From assembly GCA_903829325.1 (NCBI GenBank), contig CAIKPM010000054.1, positions 1 through 64,000 on the forward strand: a stretch of DNA of 64,000 bases, written 5' to 3'. Below, one piece after another: positions 35,542-44,885 of the stretch (its first letter is position 1; each line of letters starts with the position of its first letter). The position numbers were made by a program, and so were the translations under genes. Below the pieces are notes generated by a model. It saw only the letters and a program-made list of their open reading frames with translations. It searched no databases and was not told where the DNA came from. The DNA is from an uncultured bacterium (GTDB lineage Bacteria; Vulcanimicrobiota; Vulcanimicrobiia; Vulcanimicrobiales; Vulcanimicrobiaceae).

Positions 35542-36972
35542 ATGATAGGATCGACAGCACCATCCACGCGCAACGAAAAAGACACCATGGGAGAACTGCC
35601 CGTCCCCACAACCGCACTCTGGGGCGCGGGCACACAACGCGCAGTCCTAAACTTCCCGATTAGCCAACTGCGTTTACCGCGACGCTTCGTGCAAGCACTT
35701 GGGCGCATCAAAGCTGCCGCCGCAAAGACCAACGGTGACCTCGGGCTCTTACCGAAAGAGCTCGTCCCCGCGATCGTCCAAGCAGCCAGCGAAGTGGCCG
35801 ATGGGCAGCTCGATCAACACTTTGTGGTCGATGTCTTCCAAACCGGCAGTGGAACTTCCACGAATATGAATGCCAATGAGGTCATCGCGAACCGGGCGAT
35901 TCAGATTCTGGGCGGCGAACTTGGCTCAAAAAAACCGGTTCACCCGAACGATCATGTGAATTTCGGCCAGTCATCCAACGACGTGATCCCCTCAGCACTG
36001 CACCTCGCAGCAGCATCGGCTTTACAAGAGGCGCTCTTACCAGCTTTAGGCGAGCTTCAAGCCGCATTGCTGCAAAAAGCCACGACCTTTCACGATATCA
36101 TCAAAACAGGCCGCACCCATCTGCAAGATGCCACCCCGATTCGCTTAGGCCAGGAATTTACCGGATACGCCGGGCAGATCGAACGCGGCATCGCTCGAGC
36201 CGAACACGCCCTCAGCGAATTAACCGAAATCGCGCTCGGGGGCACGGCGGTTGGCACCGGCATCAACACCCATCCCGATTTCCCCGCGGCTGCGGCCAAG
36301 CACCTGAGCGTGTCGTATGGCTTCGCAATCCGTGAAACGAGCAACCACTTCCAGGCGCAAGCAACGCTCGATAATGCGGTAGAAGCCAGCGCAAGCCTGC
36401 GAACGATTGCGGTCTCGCTCTATAAAATCGCCAACGACATCCGCTGGTTGGGCTCGGGCCCACGAGCTGGGATTGGGGAAATCGCGCTCCCCGAAGTTCA
36501 ACCGGGCTCGTCGATTATGCCGGGCAAAGTCAATCCGGTCATCTGCGAATCGGTGCTGATGGTCTGCGCCAAAGTCTTAGGCAACGACGCCACGATCGGC
36601 TTCGCGGGGACAACCGGGAATTTCGAAATCAACCTTATGATGCCGCTCGTTGCGTACGACTTGGTTGAATCCGCCGAATTGCTCGCGGCGGTGATCACCA
36701 ACTTTACGCGACAGTGTATTACCGGTTTAACCGCAACCAGCAGCGGACCAGAAATGGTCGAGCGCGGCTTAGCCATCTGCACGAGCCTCGCGCCAATCAT
36801 TGGCTACGACAAGGCAGCTGCAATCGCCAAAGAAGCTGCCAAGACAGGCGAGACGGTTCTGCAAGTAGCGCTCAGAACCACCGATTTGGGCGAAGCTCGC
36901 CTACGAGCAATCCTCGACCCGGCGCTCATGGTCGAGCCAAGCGCCGACCGCGTCGGCGCCGGAGCGGGCTAG
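35542..36972 (+). CDS. fumC: fumarate hydratase, class II
   Basis: Interconverts fumarate and malate in the TCA cycle without an Fe-S cluster. The family signature GSSIMPGKVNP is near residue 325. TGSGTSTNMNANEVIA, HPNDHVNFGQSSND and TGRTHLQDATPIRLGQE are all present. The start is taken at ATG 35542 because the preceding STRNEKDTMGE aligns with the normal N-terminus (R.EKDTMGE); the internal ATG at 35587 would cut it. It is 476 residues and follows the epimerase after 15 bases. Confidence 0.96.
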   Translation: MIGSTAPSTRNEKDTMGELPVPTTALWGAGTQRAVLNFPISQLRLPRRFVQALGRIKAAAAKTNGDLGLLPKELVPAIVQAASEVADGQLDQHFVVDVFQTGSGTSTNMNANEVIANRAIQILGGELGSKKPVHPNDHVNFGQSSNDVIPSALHLAAASALQEALLPALGELQAALLQKATTFHDIIKTGRTHLQDATPIRLGQEFTGYAGQIERGIARAEHALSELTEIALGGTAVGTGINTHPDFPAAAAKHLSVSYGFAIRETSNHFQAQATLDNAVEASASLRTIAVSLYKIANDIRWLGSGPRAGIGEIALPEVQPGSSIMPGKVNPVICESVLMVCAKVLGNDATIGFAGTTGNFEINLMMPLVAYDLVESAELLAAVITNFTRQCITGLTATSSGPEMVERGLAICTSLAPIIGYDKAAAIAKEAAKTGETVLQVALRTTDLGEARLRAILDPALMVEPSADRVGAGAG

Positions 36973-36978
36973 CACCCT

Positions 36979-37401
36979 TTACGGAGACGAAGTCGGGGTT
37001 GGGCAGCCGATCTGCTGGGTGACGCTGCCCCCGCTGCTACTAGTCGTGGTCTGGGTGGTGCAGGCCGTTGTCGTTGTCGTCGCGCTGATCGCACTGTTGC
37101 TGGTGGCACTGCCGGAACCTGAAGCCACGCTCCCATTGGTGGTGCCAGCTTGAGTGTACGTGCCGATGCCGTTCCCGCTTGAACTATTGCTGCTCGAAGC
37201 GCTGCCTGAGCCTGGCGTGCCGATAGTTGCCGTCACGCTCGTCGCGGCACTCGCGCTGGTCGGTGGCTGAGTGACAATCGTGGGATTCCCGGCGCCAGCA
37301 GGTACGACCGATCCTGCGCTGGAGGAACTCCCCCCACCGCCTGCGCAACCTGCCACGCCGAACATGAGCAGCATCGCGAGAAATCCCAAGCTACGAACCA
37401 C
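36979..37401 (-). CDS. Ser/Thr/Gly-rich lipoprotein, unknown function
   Basis: 140 residues. A perfect AGGAGG lies six bases before a GTG start at 37401, which sets the N-terminus. The signal MVRSLGFLAMLLMFGVAGC has a lipobox with the lipidated Cys at 19. The mature part is almost all Ser, Thr, Gly, Ala and Asn, without defined structure. Later cysteines (TACTTQ, QIGCPT) may form a disulfide. It could be a surface spacer or a heavily glycosylated protein. Convergent with fumC, six bases apart. Confidence 0.7.
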   Translation of the reverse strand: MVRSLGFLAMLLMFGVAGCAGGGGSSSSAGSVVPAGAGNPTIVTQPPTSASAATSVTATIGTPGSGSASSSNSSSGNGIGTYTQAGTTNGSVASGSGSATSNSAISATTTTTACTTQTTTSSSGGSVTQQIGCPTPTSSP

Positions 37402-37476
37402 AACCAGCCTCCTCAAATCGCCAGAAGAATGAGCCACACAGCATACGTCATCGCAGGAAAAAACCATGCGCCGACA

Positions 37477-37493
37477 TCGGTCTTATAGACCGA
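37477..37493. promoter_or_regulatory. 17-base dyad upstream of the lipoprotein gene
   Basis: TCGGTCT-TAT-AGACCGA is a perfect 7-base inverted repeat in the spacer between the BY-kinase-like gene and the lipoprotein gene. A run of six T lies about 13 bases farther on the minus strand. It could be an operator or a weak attenuator. Confidence 0.35.
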
Positions 37494-37520
37494 AAGACAC
37501 ATAGCCATGCGTGAAGGGCA

Positions 37521-38483
37521 CTAGGGGAAACGCAGTGACGCGGTCCCAGGTGGTGGGGTATACTCGTCGCCGGGTTTGGCAGCCGGGCGGGTGCGGTTGA
37601 GAATCACCCCGAGCAGGTTGTGCTGCCCCACACTCACCCCGACGCGGGACAACCGCTGCAGGGCAGTTTCGAGCGAACGATACTGGGTGTCACCGGCTCC
37701 GAGTACAAGAATCGTAGCGCTAGCTTTTTTACACAGCACCGTTGCATCGATAACCGGCTCAAGTGCCGGAGAATCGATGATCACTAAACGGTAGACGCGC
37801 AGTGCTTCCTCGAGAAAATAATCGAAACGCTCCGACTGCAATAATTGATAGGGACTATCAGTATGCGTCCCGCTTGTCAATAAATCGAGCCCAGCATGAC
37901 GAGTAACGAGAACACTACTCATGAGTGTTGTGGAACCAGCCAAGACATCGGCAAGACCAATTTCATTCGACACCTCGAATTTTGCATGCAGCGATGGACG
38001 ACGCACATCTGCATCAACAATCAAAACCCGCGGCGCGACCGACGCAAAAGCGATCGCCACATTCATCGCGATTAATGATTTTCCATCACCTTGGTCAGGA
38101 CTCGTAAACACTAAGGTTTTGCGGCCCGCATCGTTGCCGTGAAGCAAAAACGTGACGATCTGCAAAAATGATTCGATCGTTAAGCCGCGCAGCCAAGGGG
38201 TCAGCTTTCTCGTGTTTTTCCAGTTTGGCACCGAGGCCAAGACTGGTAATCCAAAAGGCACGATATCGCGCTCGCTGCAGATTCTGCGATTAATCAACCA
38301 GCCCAACAGAATCCAGAGCGGCACCAAAGCGAGAGCAACGCAGACAAGAAATATGATGCTCGCAACATGAGGTTGACGCAGGAGCCACACTTCGAGGGGT
38401 ACGCGTAAAAAGCCAACAAAGAACCCCAAAGTCAACAGAAAAACGAGGGTGACTGACCCCCAAAGCCGCCAGCGGATACTCAC
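37521..38483 (-). CDS. CpsD/CapB-like BY-kinase domain protein of a polysaccharide system
   Basis: 320 residues. Two N-terminal TM helices (about 12-32 and 42-64) are followed by an ATPase domain with Walker A (SPDQGDGKSLIAMNVA), Walker A' (VLIVDADVRRPSL) and Walker B (LVIIDSPAL). This is the bacterial tyrosine kinase/chain-length regulator fold. The C-terminus is short and lacks the usual tyrosine cluster; one tyrosine (DEYTPPPG) remains. Start GTG overlaps the upstream GT2 stop by four bases. Confidence 0.82.
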   Translation of the reverse strand: MSIRWRLWGSVTLVFLLTLGFFVGFLRVPLEVWLLRQPHVASIIFLVCVALALVPLWILLGWLINRRICSERDIVPFGLPVLASVPNWKNTRKLTPWLRGLTIESFLQIVTFLLHGNDAGRKTLVFTSPDQGDGKSLIAMNVAIAFASVAPRVLIVDADVRRPSLHAKFEVSNEIGLADVLAGSTTLMSSVLVTRHAGLDLLTSGTHTDSPYQLLQSERFDYFLEEALRVYRLVIIDSPALEPVIDATVLCKKASATILVLGAGDTQYRSLETALQRLSRVGVSVGQHNLLGVILNRTRPAAKPGDEYTPPPGTASLRFP

Positions 38484-39439
38484 TCTGCAATTACTCCATC
38501 TGCCGACAAGACATCAGCGACCAGATAGAGTGGTCGCCCTTTTACTTCATCATAAATGCGCCCAATATATTCACCTAAAATACCAATACCTATAAGCTGC
38601 ACGCCGCCCAAGAATAAAATGGCTGCCATTGTCGAGGTGTAGCCTTGCAAGTTCAGGTGCAAGATATTCAAGATGAGCACAATAAGCAAGTACATAAATG
38701 CGAACCCGCTTGTGACAAAGCCGAGATACGTCGCAAAACGAAGCGGTATTTCTGAAAACGAGGTAATGCCATCCAAGGCAAATTTAATCATTTTCGAGAG
38801 CGGGTACTTCGTCGTGCCCGAAAAACGCTCTGCTCGATCATAGCCCACACCAATTTGGCGGTACCCGACCCAGCTCACGAGTCCACGCAAAAAGCGATGC
38901 CGCTCGCGTACGTGACTCAAGGCCACCAGCACGCGCCGACTCATCAAACGGAAGTCACCCGTATCAACAGGTATTGCGACATTGGTCAAACGGCGAATCA
39001 CGCGATAAAAGAGGCTCGCCGTAATGAGCTTAAATCGGCTTTCGCCGTCACGCTTACGACGCATTGCGTAGACAACGTCATAACCCGCACGCCAATGCGC
39101 AATAAAATCAGCAATCAACTCAGGCGGATCTTGCAAGTCGCCATCCATAAGGATCACGGCCTCACCACGAGCAGCATCGAGTCCAGCAGTCGCGGCTAGT
39201 TGGTGTCCAAAATTTCGCGAAAGATTGACGATCCGTAACATTGGGAAACGCGCGAGGAGCGGTTTCATCCGCTCGAGCGTCCCATCAGTACTGCCATCGT
39301 TGACCACAACAAATTCAAAAGCGGTGACCGTCGTCAGGCCAGACATAATCGAAAAAAGACGCTCGAGTAATTCTTCGACATTGCCTTCTTCATTATAGAC
39401 CGGGACAACGATGCTGATTTCCGGCAAAACAAGACCCAT
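38480..39439 (-). CDS. membrane GT2 glycosyltransferase (GtrB/ArnC/DPM1-like)
   Basis: 319 residues. The catalytic GT-A domain (1-230) has ISIVVPVYNEEGNVEELL, VVVNDGSTDGT and ILMDGDLQDPPEL (DxD). Two C-terminal TM helices (about 236-260 and 270-290) follow FALDGITSFSEIPLR, as in polyprenyl-phosphate glycosyltransferases such as GtrB and ArnC. It probably moves a sugar to undecaprenyl phosphate. It begins two bases after metH. Confidence 0.88.
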   Translation of the reverse strand: MGLVLPEISIVVPVYNEEGNVEELLERLFSIMSGLTTVTAFEFVVVNDGSTDGTLERMKPLLARFPMLRIVNLSRNFGHQLAATAGLDAARGEAVILMDGDLQDPPELIADFIAHWRAGYDVVYAMRRKRDGESRFKLITASLFYRVIRRLTNVAIPVDTGDFRLMSRRVLVALSHVRERHRFLRGLVSWVGYRQIGVGYDRAERFSGTTKYPLSKMIKFALDGITSFSEIPLRFATYLGFVTSGFAFMYLLIVLILNILHLNLQGYTSTMAAILFLGGVQLIGIGILGEYIGRIYDEVKGRPLYLVADVLSADGVIAE

Positions 39440-39441
39440 AT

Positions 39442-42400
39442 TTATACCGTCTCGACAACGCGAGTGGCATTCGCATTAAAATACGACGCCTGAGGATGAT
39501 GCAAGACAATCGCCGCGGTGGATTGTTCGGGGACGAGTTGATAACTTTCCGTCAGGCTCACCCCAATCGCACGTTCGACATCGAGCAATTTCCAAACAAC
39601 CTCGTGCTGAGCCAAATCAGGGCAAGCCCCATAGCCCCACGAATAACGCTTGCCCTGCTCGCTCTCGAGACCGCATTCGCGGCGAATGCGAGCGTGCGTG
39701 TGCTCCGCCAGCGCCTCGGCGGACTGCACAGAAAATCCGTGCAAGAAATACGCTTCGCTATAATCATTGCGAGCTTGCAAGGCTTCGGTCTGGGTCGAAA
39801 TCCCATGACCGACCGTGACAACTTGCAGGGCGATCACATCACGCGGCTCATGTTGATTTGATTCATGCAAATAATCAGCTAAGCACAAGAATTCGCCACC
39901 AGGTTGGCGGGTAAACGTGAAACGACCGATTTCAAGCTGATGATCATCCGGTGAGTAGACAACGACATCGTCTCCCTCTGCCGCAGCGGGAAAATATCCG
40001 TATGCAACAGCAGGCGCTAACAGCGGCTCGCGTTCGGCTTGTGCCTGATAGCGCTGTAGACGTGGCTCAAATTCTTCACTCAGGAGACGCTCCCACTGCT
40101 CCCCTTTGAGATTGCTCCCGCCCCACGATAAGCGAAACAAACTCTTGAGATCAAAATGCGCCCATAGCTCCTGCACCGGCACGGTTGGCAACACCCGCAG
40201 TCCCCAGAACGGTGGTACCGGCGGAGTTGCGACGCTTAAGCGCGGCCGGGCGGTTTGTCCGGGCAGGCGCGCTGGCGCGCTGGGCTGCGTTCGCTTCGGC
40301 GCCAGAGCCTCTTGCTTAATTTTTTCGAGGAACGCCTCTCGTTGTTCGGGCGCACTCGTGAGCTTGTCCATAATATCCAAGCCCTCGAAGGCATCTTTCG
40401 CGTAAAAAACCCCGGGGGCAAAGAAACGCGGTGGCTGATCATCGAGTACGGCGATCCTACGACCGAAATCTCGATTGATCGCCGCACCGCCAATAATCAC
40501 CGGATAAGCAAGCTTACGAACTTCTTGTTCAGCGACACAAATCGGCATTTGCTTCGAGGTCGAAACCAGCAACGCCGAAAGCCCTATCGCGTCAGCTTGC
40601 ACTTCTTCCGCTTTCGCGAGAATCGTTTGCATCGGCACTTGTTTGCCGAGATCGTATACGGTATATCCGTTATTGCTCAAAATTGTCGCAACCAGATTTT
40701 TGCCGATATCATGGACATCGCCAAACACCGTGGCCAATACCACTTTGCCTTTAGTATGGCCCTCTTTTTTCTCCAAAAATTGCTCAAGGTGAGCGACGGC
40801 GCGCTTCATGACTTCTGCCGATTGTAAAACAAAAGGCAAAATCAGCTCGCCCGCACCGAAACGATCGCCAACGTCTTTCATGGCTGGCAAGAGCACCGTA
40901 TTGAGCAGTTCGACAGGATCATGCCTGCGCAAAGCCTCATCAATGAAGCCTTCGATCCCGTCTTTACGACGCCGCAGAATCGCATTGTGAATGCGAACTT
41001 CCACCGGTTCATTACTGTCGCTGGCTTCAACAACCGTAGTTGTCGTATCGCTCGAGCGCTGGTTTTCCCAATGTTCAATCACACGCTGTAATGCATCAGG
41101 GCGACGATTGAAAACTAAGTCGTCGCACAGTTCGCGTTCTTCTGCGCCGATTTCACCGTAGGGAGTAATTTCTTTTGGATTGACCAGCGCGAGATCGAGG
41201 CCAGCTTGCACACAATGATGCAACATCACCGAATTGAGCGCAGCGCGTGCAGCAGGCTTGAGGCCAAAAGAAACATTCGAGACACCCAACGAAGTTAAAA
41301 CGCCTGGAAGCTCACGCTTAATCAAACGAATGCCTTCAATGGTCTCTAACGCCGAGGTCGCAAATTCGGGATCACCCGTCGCGAGGGTGAACGTCAAATC
41401 ATCAAAAATTAACGCACCCGGCGGCAAGCAATATTCTTCGGTGCATATTTTCGCAATGCGTTGCGCCACCGCAAGTTTACGATCGGCGGTTTTCGCCATC
41501 CCGGCTTCATCAATCGTGAGCGCCACAACCGCTGCACCAGTAGCTTGCACCAGCGGCATCACCGCGTCGATACGTTCACGGCCATTTTCCAGATGGATCG
41601 AATTAACAATCGCGCGTCCGGCACAGATTTTCAGAGCACGCGCAATAACCGCGGGTTCGGTCGAATCAATCATGAGTGGGGCCTCGGTTGATTGACCAAG
41701 CCGCTTCACCAACATTTCCATTTGTTCGGCTTCGTCGGTTCGCTCGGTCAAGGCACAGCACACATCAAGGACATGCGCACCACCCGCAACCTGTTCGCGC
41801 CCGATGAGCATGATGTCATCGTAATTTTCTTCGAGCAATAAGCGCTTCATTTTGCGCGAGCCTTGGGCATTAATCCGTTCACCAACAATTAATGGACGGG
41901 GCTCTTGCGTCAACGAGACCGCTGTCATCGCCGATGCAACCGCTTGCAATGGCTTGGGACTCGGTGTGCGCCCCACGAGTCCGCTGACAGCTTGCGCGAA
42001 CGCGGTAATATGCGCCGGAGTTGTGCCGCAACACCCACCGATGACATTGACCCCAAAATCGCGTACAAAACCCTGTAATTCGGGAGCCATTTCCGCGGGG
42101 CTTTCCGGGTAAATGGTTTCACCACGCTCCCCCATTAGGGGTAATCCCGCATTCGGCACAACGCTGATAAAACAGCGCGAATGCTCCGCCATATACCGAA
42201 TCGGATCGCGCATATGACTTGGACCCGTCGAACAATTTAAGCCCAACACATCAATCGGCAGTGCGTCCAAAGTTGCTACCACCGCAGCGATATCGGTGCC
42301 CAACAACATCCGCCCGGTGACGTCTAGGGTTGCTTGGGCCTGAATCGGTACCTGGCGTAAACCGCGCGAAAATTCTGCCACAATACCTGCGATTGCGGCT

Positions 42401-42924
42401 TTCATCTCGAGCAAATCTTGGCTAGTCTCAAGCAACAGCAGATCGACGCCACCTTCGACTAAGTAGCGCGCTTGTTCGCCATAAAGCACTGCAAGTTGAT
42501 CAAACGTAATGTTCGAGAGCGCGGGATCAGACGACGAAATCAGCATGCCGGTCGGCCCAAGCGCGCCTGCCACAAAGCGCGGCTTCTCAGGCGTGCTATA
42601 GGCATCAGCAGCCTCACGCGCTAGCATTGCTGCACGACGATTGATTTCCGCAGTCTGCTCGCCCAGGCCAAACTCTTCGAGTTTTAAACGCGATGCCGTA
42701 AACGAATTTGTTTCCACCACATCTGCGCCAGCCAACAAATAATCACGATGAATCTTGCTGATTGCATCAGGTCGTGAGAGCACAAGCGCTTCGTAACAGC
42801 CTTGTTGGGCCGGCCCACCAAAATCATCGGCAGTCAAATCAAGCGCCATGAGCTGCGTACCCATAGCACCATCAAAGACTAAAACCCGTTTGCGCAGTTC
42901 CTGAAGATAGAGCGAGGAGGTCAA
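39442..42924 (-). CDS. metH: cobalamin-dependent methionine synthase
   Basis: 1160 residues with all four modules. The homocysteine domain starts VFDGAMGTQL and has zinc cysteines in GGCCGTT. The methyl-THF domain has VGERINAQGSRKMKRL. The B12 domain has the DVHDIGKNL lower ligand motif. The AdoMet activation domain has KRYSWGYGACPD, and VPVQELWAHFDLKSLF begins it. The start is uncertain: the only initiator between the cysK stop (TAA 42926-42928) and the domain is TTG 42924, one base past that stop. It regenerates methionine from homocysteine. Downstream it runs straight into the GT2 gene. Confidence 0.95.
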   Translation of the reverse strand: MTSSLYLQELRKRVLVFDGAMGTQLMALDLTADDFGGPAQQGCYEALVLSRPDAISKIHRDYLLAGADVVETNSFTASRLKLEEFGLGEQTAEINRRAAMLAREAADAYSTPEKPRFVAGALGPTGMLISSSDPALSNITFDQLAVLYGEQARYLVEGGVDLLLLETSQDLLEMKAAIAGIVAEFSRGLRQVPIQAQATLDVTGRMLLGTDIAAVVATLDALPIDVLGLNCSTGPSHMRDPIRYMAEHSRCFISVVPNAGLPLMGERGETIYPESPAEMAPELQGFVRDFGVNVIGGCCGTTPAHITAFAQAVSGLVGRTPSPKPLQAVASAMTAVSLTQEPRPLIVGERINAQGSRKMKRLLLEENYDDIMLIGREQVAGGAHVLDVCCALTERTDEAEQMEMLVKRLGQSTEAPLMIDSTEPAVIARALKICAGRAIVNSIHLENGRERIDAVMPLVQATGAAVVALTIDEAGMAKTADRKLAVAQRIAKICTEEYCLPPGALIFDDLTFTLATGDPEFATSALETIEGIRLIKRELPGVLTSLGVSNVSFGLKPAARAALNSVMLHHCVQAGLDLALVNPKEITPYGEIGAEERELCDDLVFNRRPDALQRVIEHWENQRSSDTTTTVVEASDSNEPVEVRIHNAILRRRKDGIEGFIDEALRRHDPVELLNTVLLPAMKDVGDRFGAGELILPFVLQSAEVMKRAVAHLEQFLEKKEGHTKGKVVLATVFGDVHDIGKNLVATILSNNGYTVYDLGKQVPMQTILAKAEEVQADAIGLSALLVSTSKQMPICVAEQEVRKLAYPVIIGGAAINRDFGRRIAVLDDQPPRFFAPGVFYAKDAFEGLDIMDKLTSAPEQREAFLEKIKQEALAPKRTQPSAPARLPGQTARPRLSVATPPVPPFWGLRVLPTVPVQELWAHFDLKSLFRLSWGGSNLKGEQWERLLSEEFEPRLQRYQAQAEREPLLAPAVAYGYFPAAAEGDDVVVYSPDDHQLEIGRFTFTRQPGGEFLCLADYLHESNQHEPRDVIALQVVTVGHGISTQTEALQARNDYSEAYFLHGFSVQSAEALAEHTHARIRRECGLESEQGKRYSWGYGACPDLAQHEVVWKLLDVERAIGVSLTESYQLVPEQSTAAIVLHHPQASYFNANATRVVETV

Positions 42925-42925
42925 G

Positions 42926-43888
42926 TTACGCAAACGCAGCTTCGATAATCGGCGTCTCTTGGTCAGCGAATACCGGGTTCGAGAGATAACGCTCGCCGGT
43001 ATCACAGCCAATAGTGACAATCGTCTTCGCACGGAACGCAGGGCGCTGCGCTAACTGCAAAGCGGCAAACACATTCGCACCAGCAGAAATCCCAACTAAA
43101 ATGCCTTCTTCACGCGCCAAGCGCCGCGCGGTTGCAATCGCATCGTCGGCACTCACTGCGATGACTTCGCTATAGACCGTCGTGTTGAGAATACTCGGCA
43201 CAAAGCCTGGAGCAAACCCCTGCAACTTATGCGGACCAGGTTCACCGCCTGAAAGTACGCGCGAAGTGTCAGGCTCAACCGTCACAATCGTCACACCAGG
43301 CTTGCGCGCTTTGAGCACTTCACCGACGCCAGTAATCGTGCCGCCCGTACCAACACCAGCAACGAACGCATCAACGTTGCCATCGGTATCACGCCAGATT
43401 TCTTCAGCCGTCGTGCGACGATGAATTTCCGGATTAGCCGGATTATCAAATTGCCCCGGCTGAAAATATCGTGCCGGATCACTCTCGTAAATCTCTTGTG
43501 CGCGACGAATCGCACCTTTCATCCCTTCGGCGCCTGGAGTCAAGACCAATTGCGCACCATAGGCTTTGAGCAGGTTGCGCCGTTCGACCGTCATCGTCTC
43601 GGGCATCGTCAAAATTAAGCGATAGCCTTTGGCCGCAGCAACCATCGCGAGCGCAATGCCGGTATTGCCACTGGTCGGCTCAACAATGATGCTATCAGGA
43701 CGCAAGAGGCCCGCACGTTCTGCGGCCTCAATCATCGCGACGCCGATTCGATCCTTGACGCTGCCACCCGGATTAAACGATTCCATTTTGAGGAGAATTG
43801 TCGCGTCAAGCCCTTTGGTCAAGCGCGATAGTTTGACTAATGGGGTATTGCCAAACGTCTCAGCAAGATTCTCGTAAATCCGCGCCAT
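42926..43888 (-). CDS. cysK: O-acetylserine sulfhydrylase (cysteine synthase)
   Basis: 320-residue PLP enzyme that makes cysteine from O-acetylserine and sulfide. The PLP lysine is in [12 protein letters not shown], the substrate loop is [12 protein letters not shown], and the phosphate site is [12 protein letters not shown]. It ends [12 protein letters not shown] and [10 protein letters not shown]. It lies between a hypothetical gene (9-base gap) and metH, forming a sulfur amino acid group. Confidence 0.95.
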   Translation of the reverse strand: MARIYENLAETFGNTPLVKLSRLTKGLDATILLKMESFNPGGSVKDRIGVAMIEAAERAGLLRPDSIIVEPTSGNTGIALAMVAAAKGYRLILTMPETMTVERRNLLKAYGAQLVLTPGAEGMKGAIRRAQEIYESDPARYFQPGQFDNPANPEIHRRTTAEEIWRDTDGNVDAFVAGVGTGGTITGVGEVLKARKPGVTIVTVEPDTSRVLSGGEPGPHKLQGFAPGFVPSILNTTVYSEVIAVSADDAIATARRLAREEGILVGISAGANVFAALQLAQRPAFRAKTIVTIGCDTGERYLSNPVFADQETPIIEAAFA

Positions 43889-43897
43889 ATGTCCCTT

Positions 43898-44365
43898 TCA
43901 ATCTTCCTGGAGATGGAGATGACAGCCATCTTCGGCTTCGGCCAGCATCGCTCGCGCTTCAGCGAGCGCATCGTCAGGAATCTCGTCGTGATTCGCGACA
44001 CTGCCTTCTTCTGCGAGAAAATCGGCTTCCTCCCATGCTTCCCACGTTTCGAGCGGCTCGTCCGCGTCGGTTGGAAAGCGCACACAAAAGCCTTGGTCGA
44101 GATGCATCCCTACAACTAACACCCGTGAACCGCGCGGATAGTAGGTGCCATCTTTCCACAAGGTGCCCGAAGTCGTATCGTAATGTGACCCGATCTTGAT
44201 ACCGTCGATGATCGTACTCCCCGTCTTGCAGCCGTTGCTGGTAGCAGGGCATTCTCGCAAGAAGGCTTCAAAACTTCTGCCAGAGCCTCGGGTTGAAAAA
44301 TGAGCGAAGGCTCGAACCTCGAAGGCGCCCACGATGTGGAAGGTTCTCTCCTCGCGCGTGGTCAT
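43898..44365 (-). CDS. acidic protein of unknown function preceding cysK
   Basis: A 155-residue protein with no recognised domain. The N-terminal two thirds look beta-rich (GSTIIDGIKIGSHYDTTSGTLW, RVLVVGMHLDQGFCVRF). The C-terminus is very acidic and ends GCHLHLQED. There are four cysteines. A strong Shine-Dalgarno GAGGAG five bases before ATG 44365 supports translation, although this overlaps the divergent NUDIX start by 32 bases. A GTG at 44332 would avoid the overlap. It ends nine bases before cysK, so it may belong to the cysK-metH operon. Confidence 0.6.
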   Translation of the reverse strand: MTTREERTFHIVGAFEVRAFAHFSTRGSGRSFEAFLRECPATSNGCKTGSTIIDGIKIGSHYDTTSGTLWKDGTYYPRGSRVLVVGMHLDQGFCVRFPTDADEPLETWEAWEEADFLAEEGSVANHDEIPDDALAEARAMLAEAEDGCHLHLQED

Positions 44366-44885
44366 TCATACTCCTCATTTACACCTCCGTTCTGATCGGA
44401 TTGAGCTGCCGGATGGCAGCATCGTCGACGACTATTTCGTGCAAGAAAGTCGCGGCTACAGTGTGATTTTTCCGATCACGAGCGACGGGCAGATCGTGCT
44501 CGTTCGCCAGTACAAACATGGCCTGGGCGAAGTCATCCTTGAACTACCAGCGGGAGGCATCGATCCGGGTGAATCCCCCGCGGATTGCGCCGTGCGTGAA
44601 CTCGCGGAAGAAACCGGTTATCTCGGTGCACCACCCGAATTTATCGCGTCGTTTGCGACCAACCCCACCGGTTCGAATGGTCGCTTTTATCTGTATATCA
44701 TCCGTGACGCAACTCTCCAACAGGCCCAGAGTCTTGACACGACCGAGCAAATCGAAGTCGAGCTTGTAAGCCTCGCAACCCTGCGCGCTTATGTACGTGA
44801 CGGCACGATTAATACCAACACCCACATCAGTTCAATTCTCTATATTTTTGACCAAGCCACTCAAGGATTAGTGAAGCTACCCTAA
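44334..44885 (+). CDS. NUDIX hydrolase, ADP-ribose pyrophosphatase-like
   Basis: 183 residues. The NUDIX box reads GGIDPGESPADCAVRELAEETGYLG (key residues G, REL, EE, G). The preceding SVIFPITSDGQIVLVRQYKHG and WKVLSSRVV start are typical of ADP-ribose hydrolases. It likely cleaves ADP-ribose or a related nucleotide sugar. The start ATG 44334 matches the family N-terminus but overlaps the opposing gene's 5' end. Its stop overlaps the convergent phosphatase gene by nine bases. Confidence 0.9.
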   Translation: MWKVLSSRVVIHTPHLHLRSDRIELPDGSIVDDYFVQESRGYSVIFPITSDGQIVLVRQYKHGLGEVILELPAGGIDPGESPADCAVRELAEETGYLGAPPEFIASFATNPTGSNGRFYLYIIRDATLQQAQSLDTTEQIEVELVSLATLRAYVRDGTINTNTHISSILYIFDQATQGLVKLP

